Notes: generated by a model not told the origin, from the letters alone. DNA of 64,000 bases from Welwitschia mirabilis (GCA_051453625.1 JBOZIK010000001.1:60617693-60681692), one strand, 5' to 3'. Positions 1 through 12,818 are shown, counted from the stretch's first letter. Made by a program: numbers and translations.

Positions 1-1936
1 AGAGATTTTAGGCCCTAAGAAGGATTTGAATTTACAACTGTCCATTTTTTCCTTTCTACTTCTAAATTGTCTCTTTAACCAAAGTAGAGCTTCTCATCAA
101 TATATTAATTATGTATAAAATGATCTTAGGTAATTTGATTTGATTTTCTAGATTAAAGACCTTGCCAGAATAGAACAAATAAGCTAACTATTCATCCTTA
201 TTTAGACATCTATCTGCCATTGCTGTGCCACTACAAAACCAATATCCAATATGAAAAGGCTTTGTTAATGTCATAGGTTTTTTAATTATGGTAAATTCAT
301 TTCTAACATTCAACCATAGTCTTGATACCTCTAACATGCAAAGATATAGCATAAAAAATCTAGATAGCATTTTAGATGGAATCTTGGCCCCAGTAACATG
401 AATTATAGTAAAACTGAAATAAAAATAGACATGGAAAAAAATGAGTTTTTTTATCTATTGTGTGTATAATGTTTGATGCCAATATAGGCATCTGCTTATT
501 AAAAATAAAATAATATAGTTATAGGTAAAGCAAATTCATGATAAGATCATTTACTGTAAAATCAAAAAAGTCCATTGCATATAAATATAAAAAATTTCCT
601 ATATTCAAGGCAAATAGCCTTGGAGAGTAAGGAGTGGTCAGATATAGTGTGGCGCATCCTTTAGTATAGTCAGCCATCAAGAGAACAAAATAAGAGTGAT
701 AAGGTAAGATGTGAGATTAAATTTATATGATGGGCCTACCTTAAATCATTGCTAGAGTTCTTAGTGAAGCCTACAATCAAGCATGTGCATGGATGAAAAA
801 GTAGTCCATTCTCTATAGTAAACTAAGTGCAAGTCATCTGCATATTCATGGTTATTGATAGGCCTTGTAAATAACATAGCATTATGAGACCCGTAGCTTA
901 CTACTTGGGTTGCTGTTTAAACTCTTTACCTTTAAAACCCTAAAATGTTTAAATAACATCCACTAAAATCCTCAATTTCTTTTGGAAAATACCCTAGTAG
1001 CAGTAAGAATTATCAGTGGAAACCTTACCTATTTTTGACGGAAGTGGGATATCATAAATTTGATAGGTAATACTTATGGCCAAAAGGAATCATAACTCTA
1101 AAAGACAAGGATATTAAAGTTCCTATTGAATTATAATCATCATTTTGAAGAATCTAGTTTAGAAAGTCATATCAATAATTAGGGAACTAGCAAAAGACTA
1201 GCAAGTATAAACCCTTTTTTATAATTAGGCTCTGAACTCTTTAGTAGTTTTAATTTTTTAATTACCTTCATATTTAAGAATCAAAGAGGAAAGGGGATTA
1301 GAATTTGAAGAATCAGAATGAGGAAATTAAAGCTCATATGTCCCTTTAACCTAGTGGCACATTCTTGAAATGAATTCTAGAGAAAAATGCATCATTAATA
1401 TATGGTTATTTAATTTGACATACTCATGCATGAGCCTTTGTAAAACACCTTTAGAAGTCATTGAGATAGATTTTATGAGATAAGGATGAATAAAAAGCTT
1501 CTAATTCTAGTAATGATCTATAAAATAGAAGAGCATTGAGTGAAGTTTAGGCTTCATGGCTTTGAATTTAAAATTCCTAACCTAGAGGAACAGTTCTATT
1601 TGAAATTGACTAGACAAAAAATAACCCAAATTAGTATGGTAAGTGAAGCTTATTTAATTAGTTATGCAATGTTAGTAAGGATCAAATTAAATAAAACTAT
1701 TAGACTTTAAAATCATGATAGTCATCTTCAGAAAGCTATGGAGGGGATAGCTAAAAATGAATTATCCAAGGATATTATGAGTCATAGGAAAATTCATGTA
1801 GGGACTAATTATCTCAACAAAAGATGTGAATCATAGATCATGATCGAAAATTATTACAAAAAGGTAAAAATTCTTGAATTTAAGATAGAAAGTTACAAGA
1901 GGTAACCTATAAAGTCAATTTTACAATTAGGATACT
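1..1936. other. AT-rich sequence without recognisable features
   Basis: I read both strands and found no reading frame resembling a known family, no tRNA-like box pair, and no LTR or tandem structure. Short open frames here are under 65 codons and look accidental. The stretch ends where the 3' LTR of copia element E1 begins, so it is the flank into which E1 inserted, probably older decayed repeat DNA. Confidence 0.5.
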
Positions 1937-3323
1937 AAAGTATGGATTAATCCTAGAGGGGGTTGAATAGGTCGTTATAAAATATTCATCCACCTTGAAG
2001 ACCTACAAATAAAAAGCAAACACCCCACTGAAAAATCATAGAATGTTTTTAATGGTCGATAGTTACCATCCTTCAGCTCTTAAATACCACATCTCTAGCT
2101 GGCATAGATTAACCTCAAAGATTGGTTTTTAGGCTTATCAAAAACCTGTATAATCATCAGTGGATTTTTGGGCTAATGCACAATCACGAAAGAATGGATT
2201 TAAGCAAGGTTCACAAATGCGTAGTTATGATACTCAAGTATAAAATGCAAAGCAATCTCTTGATAAGCTAGGTATGTAGAAGACAGAAAATTCAAGAGAA
2301 ATCTGATCTCATAATCTTTTAGGTATAGTGCATATAGAACTTCTAACAATGATAAATGTATGGTTTCTATTATCAAAAGCAGTAATCTTCACTATTGAGA
2401 AAAAGGTACTTAAATAGAAAAGCTAAAAAATAGCCATTCAAAGAATAAAAGGGGACTATTGGAAATTGGTTCTGCTTTTTTTTGGTAAACTGCGAAAGTA
2501 CAACGGTTATATTTAGAACACATTAGATTGACCTCATCATAATTTCAGCCGACCTTGTATTTGGTCTTTCTTACCATTTTGTTAGGTTATCCTTTCTTGA
2601 TTCAAATTTAATAGTCTACTAATTAGGTCGCCCTCTTAGAAATATTAGGTTGCCCTTGTTAGATTCAGTTTTAACAGTGCTACTTTGAGACATTTGATCT
2701 CCCTTCAATAGGTAGGGGGTTGACCTTATTTAGTTTCCCTTTAACAGATAGGGGGTTGACCTTATTCAGTCATCCTCACTTGAAATGTCAGTTAACCTCT
2801 TTATGGTCGTTTCTTATCTGGGTAGTAAGCAGTCATGCTTATGTATGTTTTCGGTCACCCTCACTATTAGTCAGCTGAAACTAGTCAAATGCAATTCTGT
2901 CGCCCTTGACCAGATTATTGGTTACTTACAGTTATCTTAGTTTATAACCGGTTTAACAGTTGGTCACCCCACATGAGATACATAGTCACTTATGCTGGAA
3001 CTAGTCTTTATCTGATTAGCAGTTCGGTTGCCTCGACATGAAACCATGGTCGCCAAGCTAGAACTGGTCTTCATCTAATTAGTAGGTCAGTCATCCTGAT
3101 ATGGAACCACGATTAACCAGTCCTAAAGTAGTTTGACCTTACTGATAGTCTGATCATCTTGTCCTTTACTTCCAATTACCCGTATGTTACTTTAGTGTAT
3201 ATTCAAATAACAGGTTGGTCGCCGGGATATCTTTAGTGGTCGCTTGGTGCTTAGAAATCTCTAGAAAATAATTAACTCCACAAAAACTTATTAATTGATC
3301 AATGTCAATAGGTTCTTTCAACA
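1937..3323 (-). repeat. 3' LTR of copia element E1
   Basis: This 1.39 kb block is repeated at 12883-14171 with many point differences and small indels. Shared landmarks are the words cctagaggggg near the low end and aataggttctttcaa near the high end. On the minus strand it begins TGTTGAAAG right after a purine-rich tract. It contains many scattered words such as ggttgacc, ggtcgcc and ggtcaccc, the same theme seen in the E1 pol-3' spacer. A TATTTAAG word on the minus strand near 2410 could be its TATA box (inference). Confidence 0.85.
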
Positions 3324-3337
3324 AATGCCTCCTTTGT
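3324..3337 (-). other. Polypurine tract of E1
   Basis: On the minus strand the bases just before the 3' LTR read acaaaggaggcatt, a purine-rich stretch in the position where plus-strand DNA synthesis is primed in LTR retrotransposons. A second purine tract, aagggggag, lies about 50 bp further upstream (minus strand, near 3376-3384) and is an alternative. Confidence 0.5.
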
Positions 3338-3646
3338 TATTGATTGAGTAAAAATAATATTTTAAAGTGCGTGCTCCCCCTTAATCAAATAAATTGACAA
3401 CCAAGTTAAATTAACACAAGTTTTACTAAAGAAATACAAGTAAAAATAGCTTCTCAAAAGAGATTTTCATTGGTATAAAAACACATTTTGTATTAATCAA
3501 GAGTTTGGAATTTGAGATACAACTGAAATATTACATTTAACATTAGCTTTCACAAAATTACATTTGATAAAAACATAATTTATTCTTCCCCTTTTTGATA
3601 AAATCAAGGACAGGGAGTACAACAAGAAAAAAAGAGAAGGAAAAAG

Positions 3647-4553
3647 TCAATCAGAATCAGATCCTTCAGAAGACTGAGCACCCTCACTCTGAGAAGTCTC
3701 AGCTACTGGAGTACCACTGGTGATAAGTGTATCCTTGATATTCCAAGTGCAAGAATTGAAACGACGCAAAAGATGAAAGATCTCTAGAGTGTGAGAGACC
3801 TTGACCTTAGGCCTAAAAGGAGCAGTAGGCTCCTCAAAGATGTGCATCCTAGAGAGCATGACATGGTCAATGGACTCCATGAGCTTCTGAACCTCCTGCC
3901 AAGCAAGATGTAGAATGTCGAAGTGCCAACAAATCCATGTGATCAGAAAGAAATATGATAGGGTGTGCCTCTTTTGAGGATGAAGCTAGTTAGTCATGTG
4001 TTTGAGCATGATGCCAGGAGTATCAATGTCATGTCTCCGATCCAATGAGTAGAGTATGGAGACTTAATAGTTTGAGAGATCATTTCTGTCCCAATAATAG
4101 GAAGGAAAATGTATGAAAGAATTAAATGCAATAGATAGAATGTAGGAAGAAGTTGAGAAGCTTTAAGAGTCTTCTTCCAAGTGATGAATGTGCCACACAC
4201 ATGCTGAGTGGCAGTTTTTTTTTCTTCAAAAGATTCAGGCATGGGCCAATACTCTCCCATGTTCCCTCGAGGTAACCCAGTGAGAAAAGCTATTAGGGCA
4301 GTAGTGATGTGCATCTTATGGCCAAAGACAGATGTGATAAAGTTAGAATGAGTAGCATCAAAATAGGCATTGGAATAGAATAACCTAGTAACTAAAGGAT
4401 GGCATGTGCCTAAGACATGGAGGAAGTAACTCTAGTTTACCTCCTCAAGAAGAGTCTGGACTTCTCTCATACCGAGGAACTGCACAGGTTCACAGGTCCT
4501 CTTCAATGTAATGGGGTTAGACTCAAAATGTTTTTCAAGGTACTCTATTTACT
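3647..4553 (-). pseudogene. Extra ORF between pol and 3' LTR of E1 (resembles plant transposon-protein domain)
   Basis: On the minus strand a nearly continuous frame runs from about 4553 to 3994 (about 185 residues with a single internal stop). It then continues in a shifted frame from near 4035 to the stop at 3647, so about 300 residues in all. Readable parts include FLGMREVQTLLEEV, SVFGHKMHITTALIAFLTGLP and, after the frameshift, DTPGIMLKHM and LHLAWQEVQKLMESIDHVM; the C-terminus is Ser/Glu/Asp-rich. The pattern (a Trp/Leu-rich first half, an LTGLP turn, a Leu-rich middle, then a KHM-like segment) recalls the domain often labelled putative plant transposon protein, found in accessory ORFs of plant retroelements. 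That match is from memory and needs a profile search. It is not gag, pol or a clear envelope: I see no signal peptide or C-terminal anchor. Function unknown. Confidence 0.6.
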
Positions 4554-5213
4554 CTGATCTCATTCTTAAAAAAGTTAGCTTGGAGGTTTGATAGCTGACT
4601 CCTTTCTTCTATTTTTGGAATCCTCTATAGATTGCTAGAAAGCCATTTGAAGACCAGATCTGAAGTGAAAAGGCATGGAAGAGGACAAGAGCAGGCAACA
4701 AGAGCTGAGGAAAATGATAAAGATGGAACAAGACAAATGAGAATTTAAAAAGAGCAGGCAGATTTAAAAATCTATGGTGCTTTGTCTTAAATGAGGGAGA
4801 CCAATTGACGTGGTTGATCGACCCATGTAAAATTTTAAAATTTAAATAGTAAGACAACAGTCAACCATAAAATAAAAGTAGTCGATCCTGTGAAAGGAAA
4901 ATTTAACAGTAAAAGCTAAGAAAAAGTCATCAACTAGAAGACAAGGAGTGGTCAACCTGATTTAACTAGAAAAAGTACCTTAATGAGGTCGACCCAATAT
5001 GCATGGGCGGTTAATCCATTTAAGAGAAAGTTTAATAGGAAAAACTGAGACAAAGTCAGTTGACCCAAATAAAAGATTAGGTCAACCTAAAGTGGAGAAA
5101 AAAATTTAACAAAATAAAAATTAAAAGATATACAGTCACTCAAACTTACTAAGGAGGTCAACCAGTGTTTATTTTCATATAACATTGAAATTTTTAAACC
5201 CATCAACTAAACT
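4554..5213 (-). repeat. E1 pol-3' spacer rich in GTCGACC-like words
   Basis: Between RNase H and the extra ORF the sequence carries repeated variants of the palindrome GGTCGACC or its decayed forms (gtcaacc, ggttgatc, gtcgatcc, aggtcgaccc, ggtcaacc), spaced mostly 20-50 bp apart from about 4780 to 5170. The same spacer recurs at 8030-8280 beyond the assembly gap. I see no coding frame through it. The words resemble those in the LTR of the unrelated copia family E2. Confidence 0.6.
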
Positions 5214-7929
5214 CTAATGTTCAGCTGATGTTGGGTTTTTTAGATCTTTCTCAAACATGATACCTAGAAAGTAACAAAGTATAGAAAAATGATCAGATGA
5301 TAAAGGCTTTGTAAGGATATTTGCCCATTGATCTTGAGTAAAAACATATTCAAGTGTGATAATTTTCTTCTCTACTAAGTCTCCAAGAAAATAATATCTG
5401 AGATTGATGTGCTTAGTATGAGTGTGTTGAACTGTGTTATGAGCAATTTGAATGGCACTTGAATTGTCACATAGAATAGTAACTTCAAAGATGTCTAGGC
5501 CATAGTATTTTAAAGTTTCTTTCATCCATAGCATCTAAGTTCAGCAAGCTCTAGTAGCCATTTACTCAACTTTAGCTATGAATAGAGATATGGAGCATTG
5601 CTTCTTACTATACAAAGTTGTGAGACAATTTCTCAAGAAAGCACATCCATCACTTATGCTCTTTCGATCATCTTTGCATCCAGCCCAGTCCACATCACTA
5701 TAACCTATTAATTTTAGAGAAGTATTACTTAAATACCATAGACCAAAATTAAAATTACCTTTAACATAGCAAAGTATCCTCTTTGTAGCAATAAGATGAG
5801 ATTCCTTTGGTTTACTTTGATACTTGGCACACAAACCAACTCTGAATGCTATGTCAGAACATTTAGCTATTAGATACAATAGAATTTCAATAATGCTACA
5901 TATAACTTTTGGTCGACATCATTGTCTTCTTTATTAAGATAAAGTTTGATGTTTAAGGCCATTAGAGAGTCCACATTCTTAGCATTTTCAAGTCTGAATT
6001 TTTTAATAAGATTTGAAGAGTATTTTTTCTAATTTATTAAGATACCATTTTCATGTTGTTGGATTTGTATACCTAAAAACATGTTAATCAGTCCAGCCAT
6101 ACTCATTTCAAACTTAGAACTTATTATATTTGCAAAATCATTTGATAAACCTTCATTAGCTGACCCAACAATAATTTCATTCACATATATTTGAATCAAA
6201 ATTAAATCATCATTCACTAATTTTCTAAATAATGTTCTATCAATAGAGCCTCTAGTAAAACCATAGTGAAGTAAGAAGGAGGAAAGCTTCTCATACCATG
6301 CTCAAGGAGCTTGTTTTAATCCATACAAAGTCTTATTAAGTTTGTACACATATTCTAGTTTATAAGGATCAACAAAGTCTTATGGTTGTTTTATATATAA
6401 TTCTTCCTCAATGTGTCCATTTAGAAAAGCACTCTTTACATCCATATGAAAACTTTAATTTTTGTATAATATGCAAAAGCTAGAAATAGTATTATAGAAT
6501 CTAGTCTAGCAATGGAGAAAAGTGTCATCACAGTCTACTCCTTCTATTTGATAGTAACCTTAAGCTACAAGCATAGCTTTGTTCTTGGTAATCTTATTCT
6601 TTTCATTTACTTTATTTCTAAAAATTCATTTTATGCCTATGACATCTTTTCTAGTTGGTTTAGAAATGAAGAAATCACACTAATTTTAGAAGAATTGATC
6701 AAGTTCTTCTTGCATTGCATTCATTCAACATGGATCAAATTCAGAATCCTCAAAAGTTCTTGGTTCTACCTGAGATAACAGAGAAATATGTGTACTGAAA
6801 TTCTTAAGAAAGTTTCTAGTGACTATATCTTGTTGAACATTTCCAATGATTTAATTCAAAGGATGATTCTTAAGCTTTTTGATTTTTGGTGTTGTCTTAT
6901 CTCTTGAGTCATCTTTGTTATGGTGGAAAAAAGGAGGAACTAAACCTTCATTAGGCTCAGAGGATTTTATTGTATTAGGTACATCATGAATTTTAACTTT
7001 TATAGATTCTTTAATGTGAAGGGTGTGTTTTTTGAGCACTCTATAAGCTCTACTTAATTAATAGTATCCTAAGAAGATTCCTTCATCAAATTTAGAATCA
7101 AATTTAGTTAGATCATCTCTATCTCTCAGGATGAAGCAATTATTCTAAAGGTTTTGAAATAGGATATAATTGACTTCTTCCGTTTCTAGAGTTTGTAAGA
7201 AGTTTTAGAAGTTCTTGGTCTTAAATAAACTCTATTTGAAATATGACAAGCTATGTTCAATGCTTTAATCCAAAATCTTTTTGGAATATCTTTGTCATTT
7301 AGCACGACTCTTGTCATATATAATAATATTTAATTTTTTATTTCTGCTATTCCATTTTGTTGAGGAGTCTTTGGAGTTGAAAATTCATGGTCAATTCCAT
7401 TTTAGTTATAATAATATTTTAATCTTTCGTTTTCAAATTCTCTATCATGATTACTATGAATCTTCTTAATTACATACCCCTATTCAGTTTGAACTTTCTT
7501 ATAAATTCTAATGAAGTTTCATAAGCATTAGATTTTGCATGAAGAAGGGCTACCCAAGAAAATCTAAAAACGTCATCAACCATAACTAAAAAGTGTCTTT
7601 TTCCAGATAAGCTTGTTATTTGAATAGGACTAATCAAATCCATATGAAATAAATCTAAAGACTTGCTAGTTGTAATATCACTTATTTCTTTATGAGAAGC
7701 TCTGGTTTGTTTCCTTTTTTAGCAAGCATAACATAAGCCTTTATGAGTGATAGAAAGTTTTGAAAAACCTCTAACAATCTCACCATGACATATTTTCTTC
7801 AAATTTTCAAAGCTAACATGACCTAAATGTTGATGCCAGATAACATTTTCTTGAACATAAGAAGAAATATAAATAGAGATGCCTTACTAGTTTACACACT
7901 AAACATTTTCATGTCTTGTTGCTACTAGT
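5214..7929 (-). pseudogene. E1 pol, copy A: RNase H, reverse transcriptase, integrase C-part
   Basis: From low to high coordinate this minus-strand block holds RNase H (5214-5880: CDNSSAIQIAHNTVQH, YSDVDWAGCKDDRKS and a TKPL end), reverse transcriptase (about 5880-6760) and the integrase C-terminal part and core (about 6850-7900). The reverse transcriptase box YVDD reads YVNE at about 6180-6190, which removes both catalytic aspartates. Frames are broken many times. The block stops at the gap at 7930. It aligns with 8290-10969 base for base with roughly 10-20 percent differences by eye, so it is a second copy of the same region rather than a continuation. Confidence 0.85.
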
Positions 7930-8029
7930 NNNNNNNNNNNNNNNNNNNNNNNNNNNNNNNNNNNNNNNNNNNNNNNNNNNNNNNNNNNNNNNNNNNNNNN
8001 NNNNNNNNNNNNNNNNNNNNNNNNNNNNN
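7930..8029. other. Assembly gap of 100 N
   Basis: Exactly 100 N. The left edge lies in E1 pol at a point equivalent to 10969 in copy B, while the right edge restarts at the pol-3' spacer equivalent to about 4960. The two sides therefore do not continue one another in a single element. Confidence 0.99.
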
Positions 8030-8289
8030 ATCTGATCTAGTGAGAAAAAGATCTTAATGAGGTCGACCTTAGATGAAAGGATGGTCAACCCATTGATGAG
8101 AAGATATAACAGTAAATTATGAGATAAATCGGGTTGACCCAAACATATAGTTTGGTCAACCTAGAGTATAATTAAGTTTAACAGAAAAAATCAAAAGACA
8201 AAAGGTCATCCCACTTTACTAAGGAGGTCGATCAAGGTTCAATTTGATATAATAAAGAAATTTTTGCATCCATCAACTAAACTTTATTA
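8030..8289 (-). repeat. Second copy of E1 pol-3' spacer
   Basis: This matches about 4960-5213, including aggtcgacc, ggtcaaccc and a gggttgaccc word. It sits immediately right of the gap and leads into RNase H of pol copy B. Confidence 0.75.
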
Positions 8290-11200
8290 TTCAGTAAAGG
8301 CTAGGTTTTCTAGGTCTTTTTCAGACATGATACCTAAAAAGTAATGAAGTATAGTAAAGTGATCAGATGATAAAGGTTTTGTAAAAATATTAGCCAATTT
8401 ATCTTGAGTACAAACATATTTTAGTGTAATAAATTTCTTTTCTACCAAGTCTTAGATAAAGTGATACCTGAGATTGATGTGCTTAGTGTGAGTGTATTGA
8501 ACTGAGTTATGAGCAATTTGAATGGCACTTGAGTTGTGGCATAGAATAGGAACTTCAGTGATGTCTAGGCTATAGTATTTTAAAGTTTCTTTCATACATA
8601 ACATCTGAGTGCAATAAGCTCCAAAAACTATGTATTTAGTTTTGGCTATGGAGAGAGATATGAAGCATTATTTCTTATTATACTAAGCTGTGAGGTAATT
8701 TCCAAAGAAGAAATATTCATCACTTATAATCTTTTGATCATCCTTGCATCCAGTCTAGTCCACATCACTATACCTTGTTAAGCTTAAAGGAGTATTTTTT
8801 AAATACCATAAATCAAAATTAAGATTATCTTTTATTCTTTTTACAATAATAAGATGAGATTCCTTTGGTTTACTTTGATACCTGACACATAAACCAACAC
8901 TAAATTCTATATCAGGATGACTAGCTATTAGATACAAGAGACTTCTAATAATGCTACAATATAACTTTTGGTCCATATCCTTATCTTCTTCATCAAGAGA
9001 AAGTTTGACATTCGTGGCCATTAGAGAGTCCATATAATTGGCATTTTTAAATTTGAAATTTTTGAGAAGAGTATTTCTTCTAACTTATGAAGATACCATT
9101 TTTATGTTGTTGGATTTATAGGTCTAAAAACATGTTAATAGGTTCAACCATACTCATTTCAAACTTAGAACTCATCATATTTGCAAAATAATTTGATAAT
9201 ATTTTATTAGTTAATACAAAAATAATGTCATTCACATATATTTGAATCAAAATTAAATCATTATTTAATAATTTTCTTAAAAACATTCTATCAATGATCC
9301 TATAGTAAAACCATGCTAAAGTAAAAAAGAGGAAAGCTTTTCATACCATGTTCTGGGAGATTTTTTTAACCCATACATAGCTTTATTAAGTTTGTACACA
9401 TGATCTGGTTTATGAGGATTAGTAAAGCCTTGTGGTTGTTTCACATAAACTTCTTTCTCAATGTGTTTAGAAAGGCACTCTTTACATCCATTTGAAAAAC
9501 TTTGTTTATCTTGTAGTAGGTAAAAGATAGAAACATTCTTATAAACTCTAGTCTAGCAACAGAAGCAAATGTGTCATCACAATCTACTCCTTCTATTTGA
9601 GAATACCCTTAAGCCACAAGTCTAGCTTTATTCTTGGTAATCTCATTCTTTTCATTTACTATATTTATGAAAATCCATTTTATGCCTAAAAAATTTTTTC
9701 TAGCTAGCTTAGGAATAAGAGATTACACATAATTTTAGGAGAATTATTCAAGTGCGTTGTATTCATCCAATAAGGATCAGATTTATCATTTTTAAAGGTT
9801 CTTGGTTTCACCTAAGATGACAGAGAAATATGAGCACTAAAATTTTTAAGAGAGTTCTTAATAACAATACCTTATTGAACATTTCTAATGATTGAGTCGA
9901 AAGGATGATCCTTAAGTTCTTTAATTTCTGGTTCTGTGTTATCTCTTGAGTCATTTCTATTATGGTAAAAAGAAGAAGGAACTAAATCTTCATTAGGTTC
10001 AGAGAATTTTGAGGTATTAGGTACATCATGAATTTTCACATTTATATATTCTTCCATATGAAGAGTGCATTTATTGAATACTCTATAAGATCTACTTGAT
10101 TGAGAGTACTCTAAGAATATTCCTTTATCAAGTTTAGAATTAAATTTAGCTAAATTTTCTCTATCTCTTAGGATGAAGCACTTACTTCTAAAGGTTTTAA
10201 AATAGGATATATTTAACTTCTTTCCTTTCCAGATTTCATAAGGAGTTATAGAAGTTCCTGGTCTTAAATAAAATCCATTTAAAATATGACATGCTATGTT
10301 CATTGCTTTAGCTCAAAATCTTTTTGGAATATCTTTGTCGTTTAGCATAACTCTTGTCATATCTAATAATGTTCGATTTTTTCTTTCTGTTATTCCATTT
10401 TGTTAAGGAGTATTTGGAGCTAAAAATTCATGATCAATTCCACTTGAGTTGCAATAATATTTGAATATTTCATTTTCAAACTCTTTATCATGATCACTAT
10501 GAATCTTCTTAATTACATATCCTTCAGTTTGGAATTTCTTACAAATTCTAACAAAGTTGTCATAAGCATCAAATTTTGCATGAAGAAAGGCTATCTAAGA
10601 AAATCTAGAAAAATCATTAACCATGACTAAAAAGTATCTTTTTCTAGATAAGCTTATTGTTTAGATATGGTCAATGAAGTCCATATGAATTAAACCTAAA
10701 GTTTTGCTAGTAGTAATATCACTTATTTCTTTATGAGAAGCTTTGATTTGTTTCCCTTTTTAGAAATCATCACATAAGCCTTTATGAGTGATAGAAAGTT
10801 TTGAAAGACCTCTAACAATCTTATCATAACATATTTTCTTAAAATTTTCAAAGCTAATGTAACCTAAATATTGATGCCAAATAACTTCTTCTTAAACATA
10901 AGAAGAGAGAGAAATAGAATTACTTGATTAATTAACACAATAAACATTTTCATGTCTTGTTGCTACTAGTAATAGCTGATCAGTTTTACCATGTTTAACT
11001 ATACACTTATTTTTAGCCAAAGACACTTTATGACCCTTATCACATATTTAACTAATACTTAATAAATTATGCTTTAAACTATTTACAAATAATACATTAT
11101 GAATATTTGGTAAATTACCTCCACCGATACTTCTAATTCCTTTAATTTGAACTCTTTCACTATCATCAAACATCACTTCTCTTACATCATATTCTTTGAA

Positions 11201-11290
11201 TTTGATGAAGTTAGACTTATTACCTATCATATGTCTAAAGTAGCCAATATCAAGATACTAGCAAGAATGATTAGTTGCCTTTAAAACCAT
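8290..11290 (-). pseudogene. E1 pol, copy B: protease, integrase, reverse transcriptase, RNase H
   Basis: Read on the minus strand from 11290 down. Protease starts with WYLDIGYFRHMIG, where copia proteases have WYLDSGCSRHM, so the catalytic DSG has become DIG. It continues with a recognisable end, LPNIHNVLFVNSLKHNLLSIS. Integrase follows, with a long clean C-terminal stretch at 9872-10303 (NIACHILNGFYLRPGTS, TPYEIWKGKK). Reverse transcriptase has YVNDIIF at about 9230, so the first catalytic Asp is Asn, as in copy A. RNase H pieces are at 8755-9033 (YSDVD). There are many stops. This is the only E1 copy that joins directly to gag. Confidence 0.85.
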
Positions 11291-11619
11291 TTAAATTAAT
11301 AGGCTTTTGTTTGGGGATTTCAGAATCCACCTTATGCATTTGTTTTTGTTTGTATTTTGATTAAATTTTAGAGAGAAAGTAAATTTAGAACCTAGCAAAA
11401 AGTGAGAAAACTTACTCTTGTGAAAAATACAATCAATCTTTGAGTGTCCCTTATCGTTTCAATAATGGCTGGTCATATTTTCTAATAAGTATTTGAAGTT
11501 TACTTTATTCAAGGGTTTGAGCGAAAAGACATGATTTGACCAAGTGTGAAAGAAGCTTGTAGAATCTTTACTAGTCAAAGTTCCTTTAGATAGCTTTGAA
11601 TTCGATTCAAGTTTGTTTT

Positions 11620-12818
11620 TCAAATATCTAATTTCCCTTTCTAGTCTCTAATTTATCTAATATATTTCTATTTTCTTTCTTTAAATTATTAACTCTAAGA
11701 ACTAGATTTTGATATTCCATATAGAGTTTCACTTTTATTTCACTAAGCACATCATCATTATTAAAGGAATCAATAGCAGGTATGCAACATACCTTTTTAT
11801 TTATAAAATCCATGAGAGAAATTCCACCTTTTTTTGAATCTAAGTTCATTTCACTTTTACTTTTTTTGTCATCCCATGTTGCTAATAAGACTTTCTATCC
11901 TTTTCTTTTGTCATCCTTTTTGTTGTTTTGGTAAACATTAGAATTATGACTAAAGCCCTTGTAAGAGTAGCATTAGATGTCTTATCATCCCTTATTTTTT
12001 CTTTTTGGCGGTCTTTTGGATTGATCTTCATTTTGTCTTTGTTGCATAAAGTGCTCGAATCTTCTGACCGGAAGAGCCACTTCATCTTCACTTTTTAGTT
12101 CTTTGTCGAATCCTTCCTTGATATCAGTGCTTTCATGAGCAGCTGCCAATGACATACTTTTCTTCTTCTGCTTTCCAAATTTTAGTTCAAACATGTGAAG
12201 ATTTCTTTAGAGATCATCTATCTTCATCATATTTAGGTCTCTTCTGTATTCGATGATAATTACTTTGGACTTAAATCTCTTTGGAAGGGATCTCAATGCC
12301 TTTCATACTTCTCTTAACTCCTTGATGAGTTCACGTAGGCCACACATAGAATTGATAATATCCATTAGTTTTTCAAAAAAATCATTTATACTTTTATCCT
12401 CTTCCATCTTGAGATCTTTGAACTGCGTAATTAGCATATGAAGCCTAGGCTACTTCACTAGGCTTGTTCCTTCATGAGCGGTCTACAAAATATCCCATGC
12501 TTCTTTAGCTATGATGCAATTTACTACTCGTTTAAAATCTTTTGGACCTATGGCACAGAAGATAGCATTCAACCGTTTAAAGTTGCATGATGCCATTATC
12601 TTTTTGTCAGGTGTCCACTTGTCTTTGTTCTTTGGAGAAGTTAGCTTGATTATTTGATCCTGCATAGTAGGAAGACAATAGCCATTAGTGAATGACTCTC
12701 ATATATCAAAGTTTATGGATTAAATAAAGACCCTCATTTTCATCTTCCAATAACCATAGTTGGTTCCATAAAAAAAGGAAAGTCTTATAATAGAATTTTC
12801 TTCTAAGTGTTGACTCAT
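11620..12818 (-). pseudogene. E1 gag (nucleocapsid precursor remnant)
   Basis: The first ATG after the primer site on the minus strand is at 12818 and opens MSQHLEENSI, followed by the copia gag signature YGTNYGYWKMKMRVFI. Further on are CIIAKEAWDILQTAHEGT and a region LRSLPKRFKSKVIIIEY, typical of the UBN2-type plant copia gag. Near 11975-11940 the zinc knuckle reads CYSYKGFSHN, where CYxCKGxGH is expected: the second Cys is Tyr. A Lys/Glu-rich tail ends near 11640. Stops at several places make it non-functional. Confidence 0.8.

Noticed and set aside
3647-4553. Extra E1 frame as a retroviral-type envelope gene
   Set aside because: No signal peptide, no clear membrane anchor, and the pattern fits an accessory transposon-protein domain better.
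6512-6778. 88-codon plus-strand open frame
   Set aside because: Antisense to the E1 pol copy A reverse transcriptase region.
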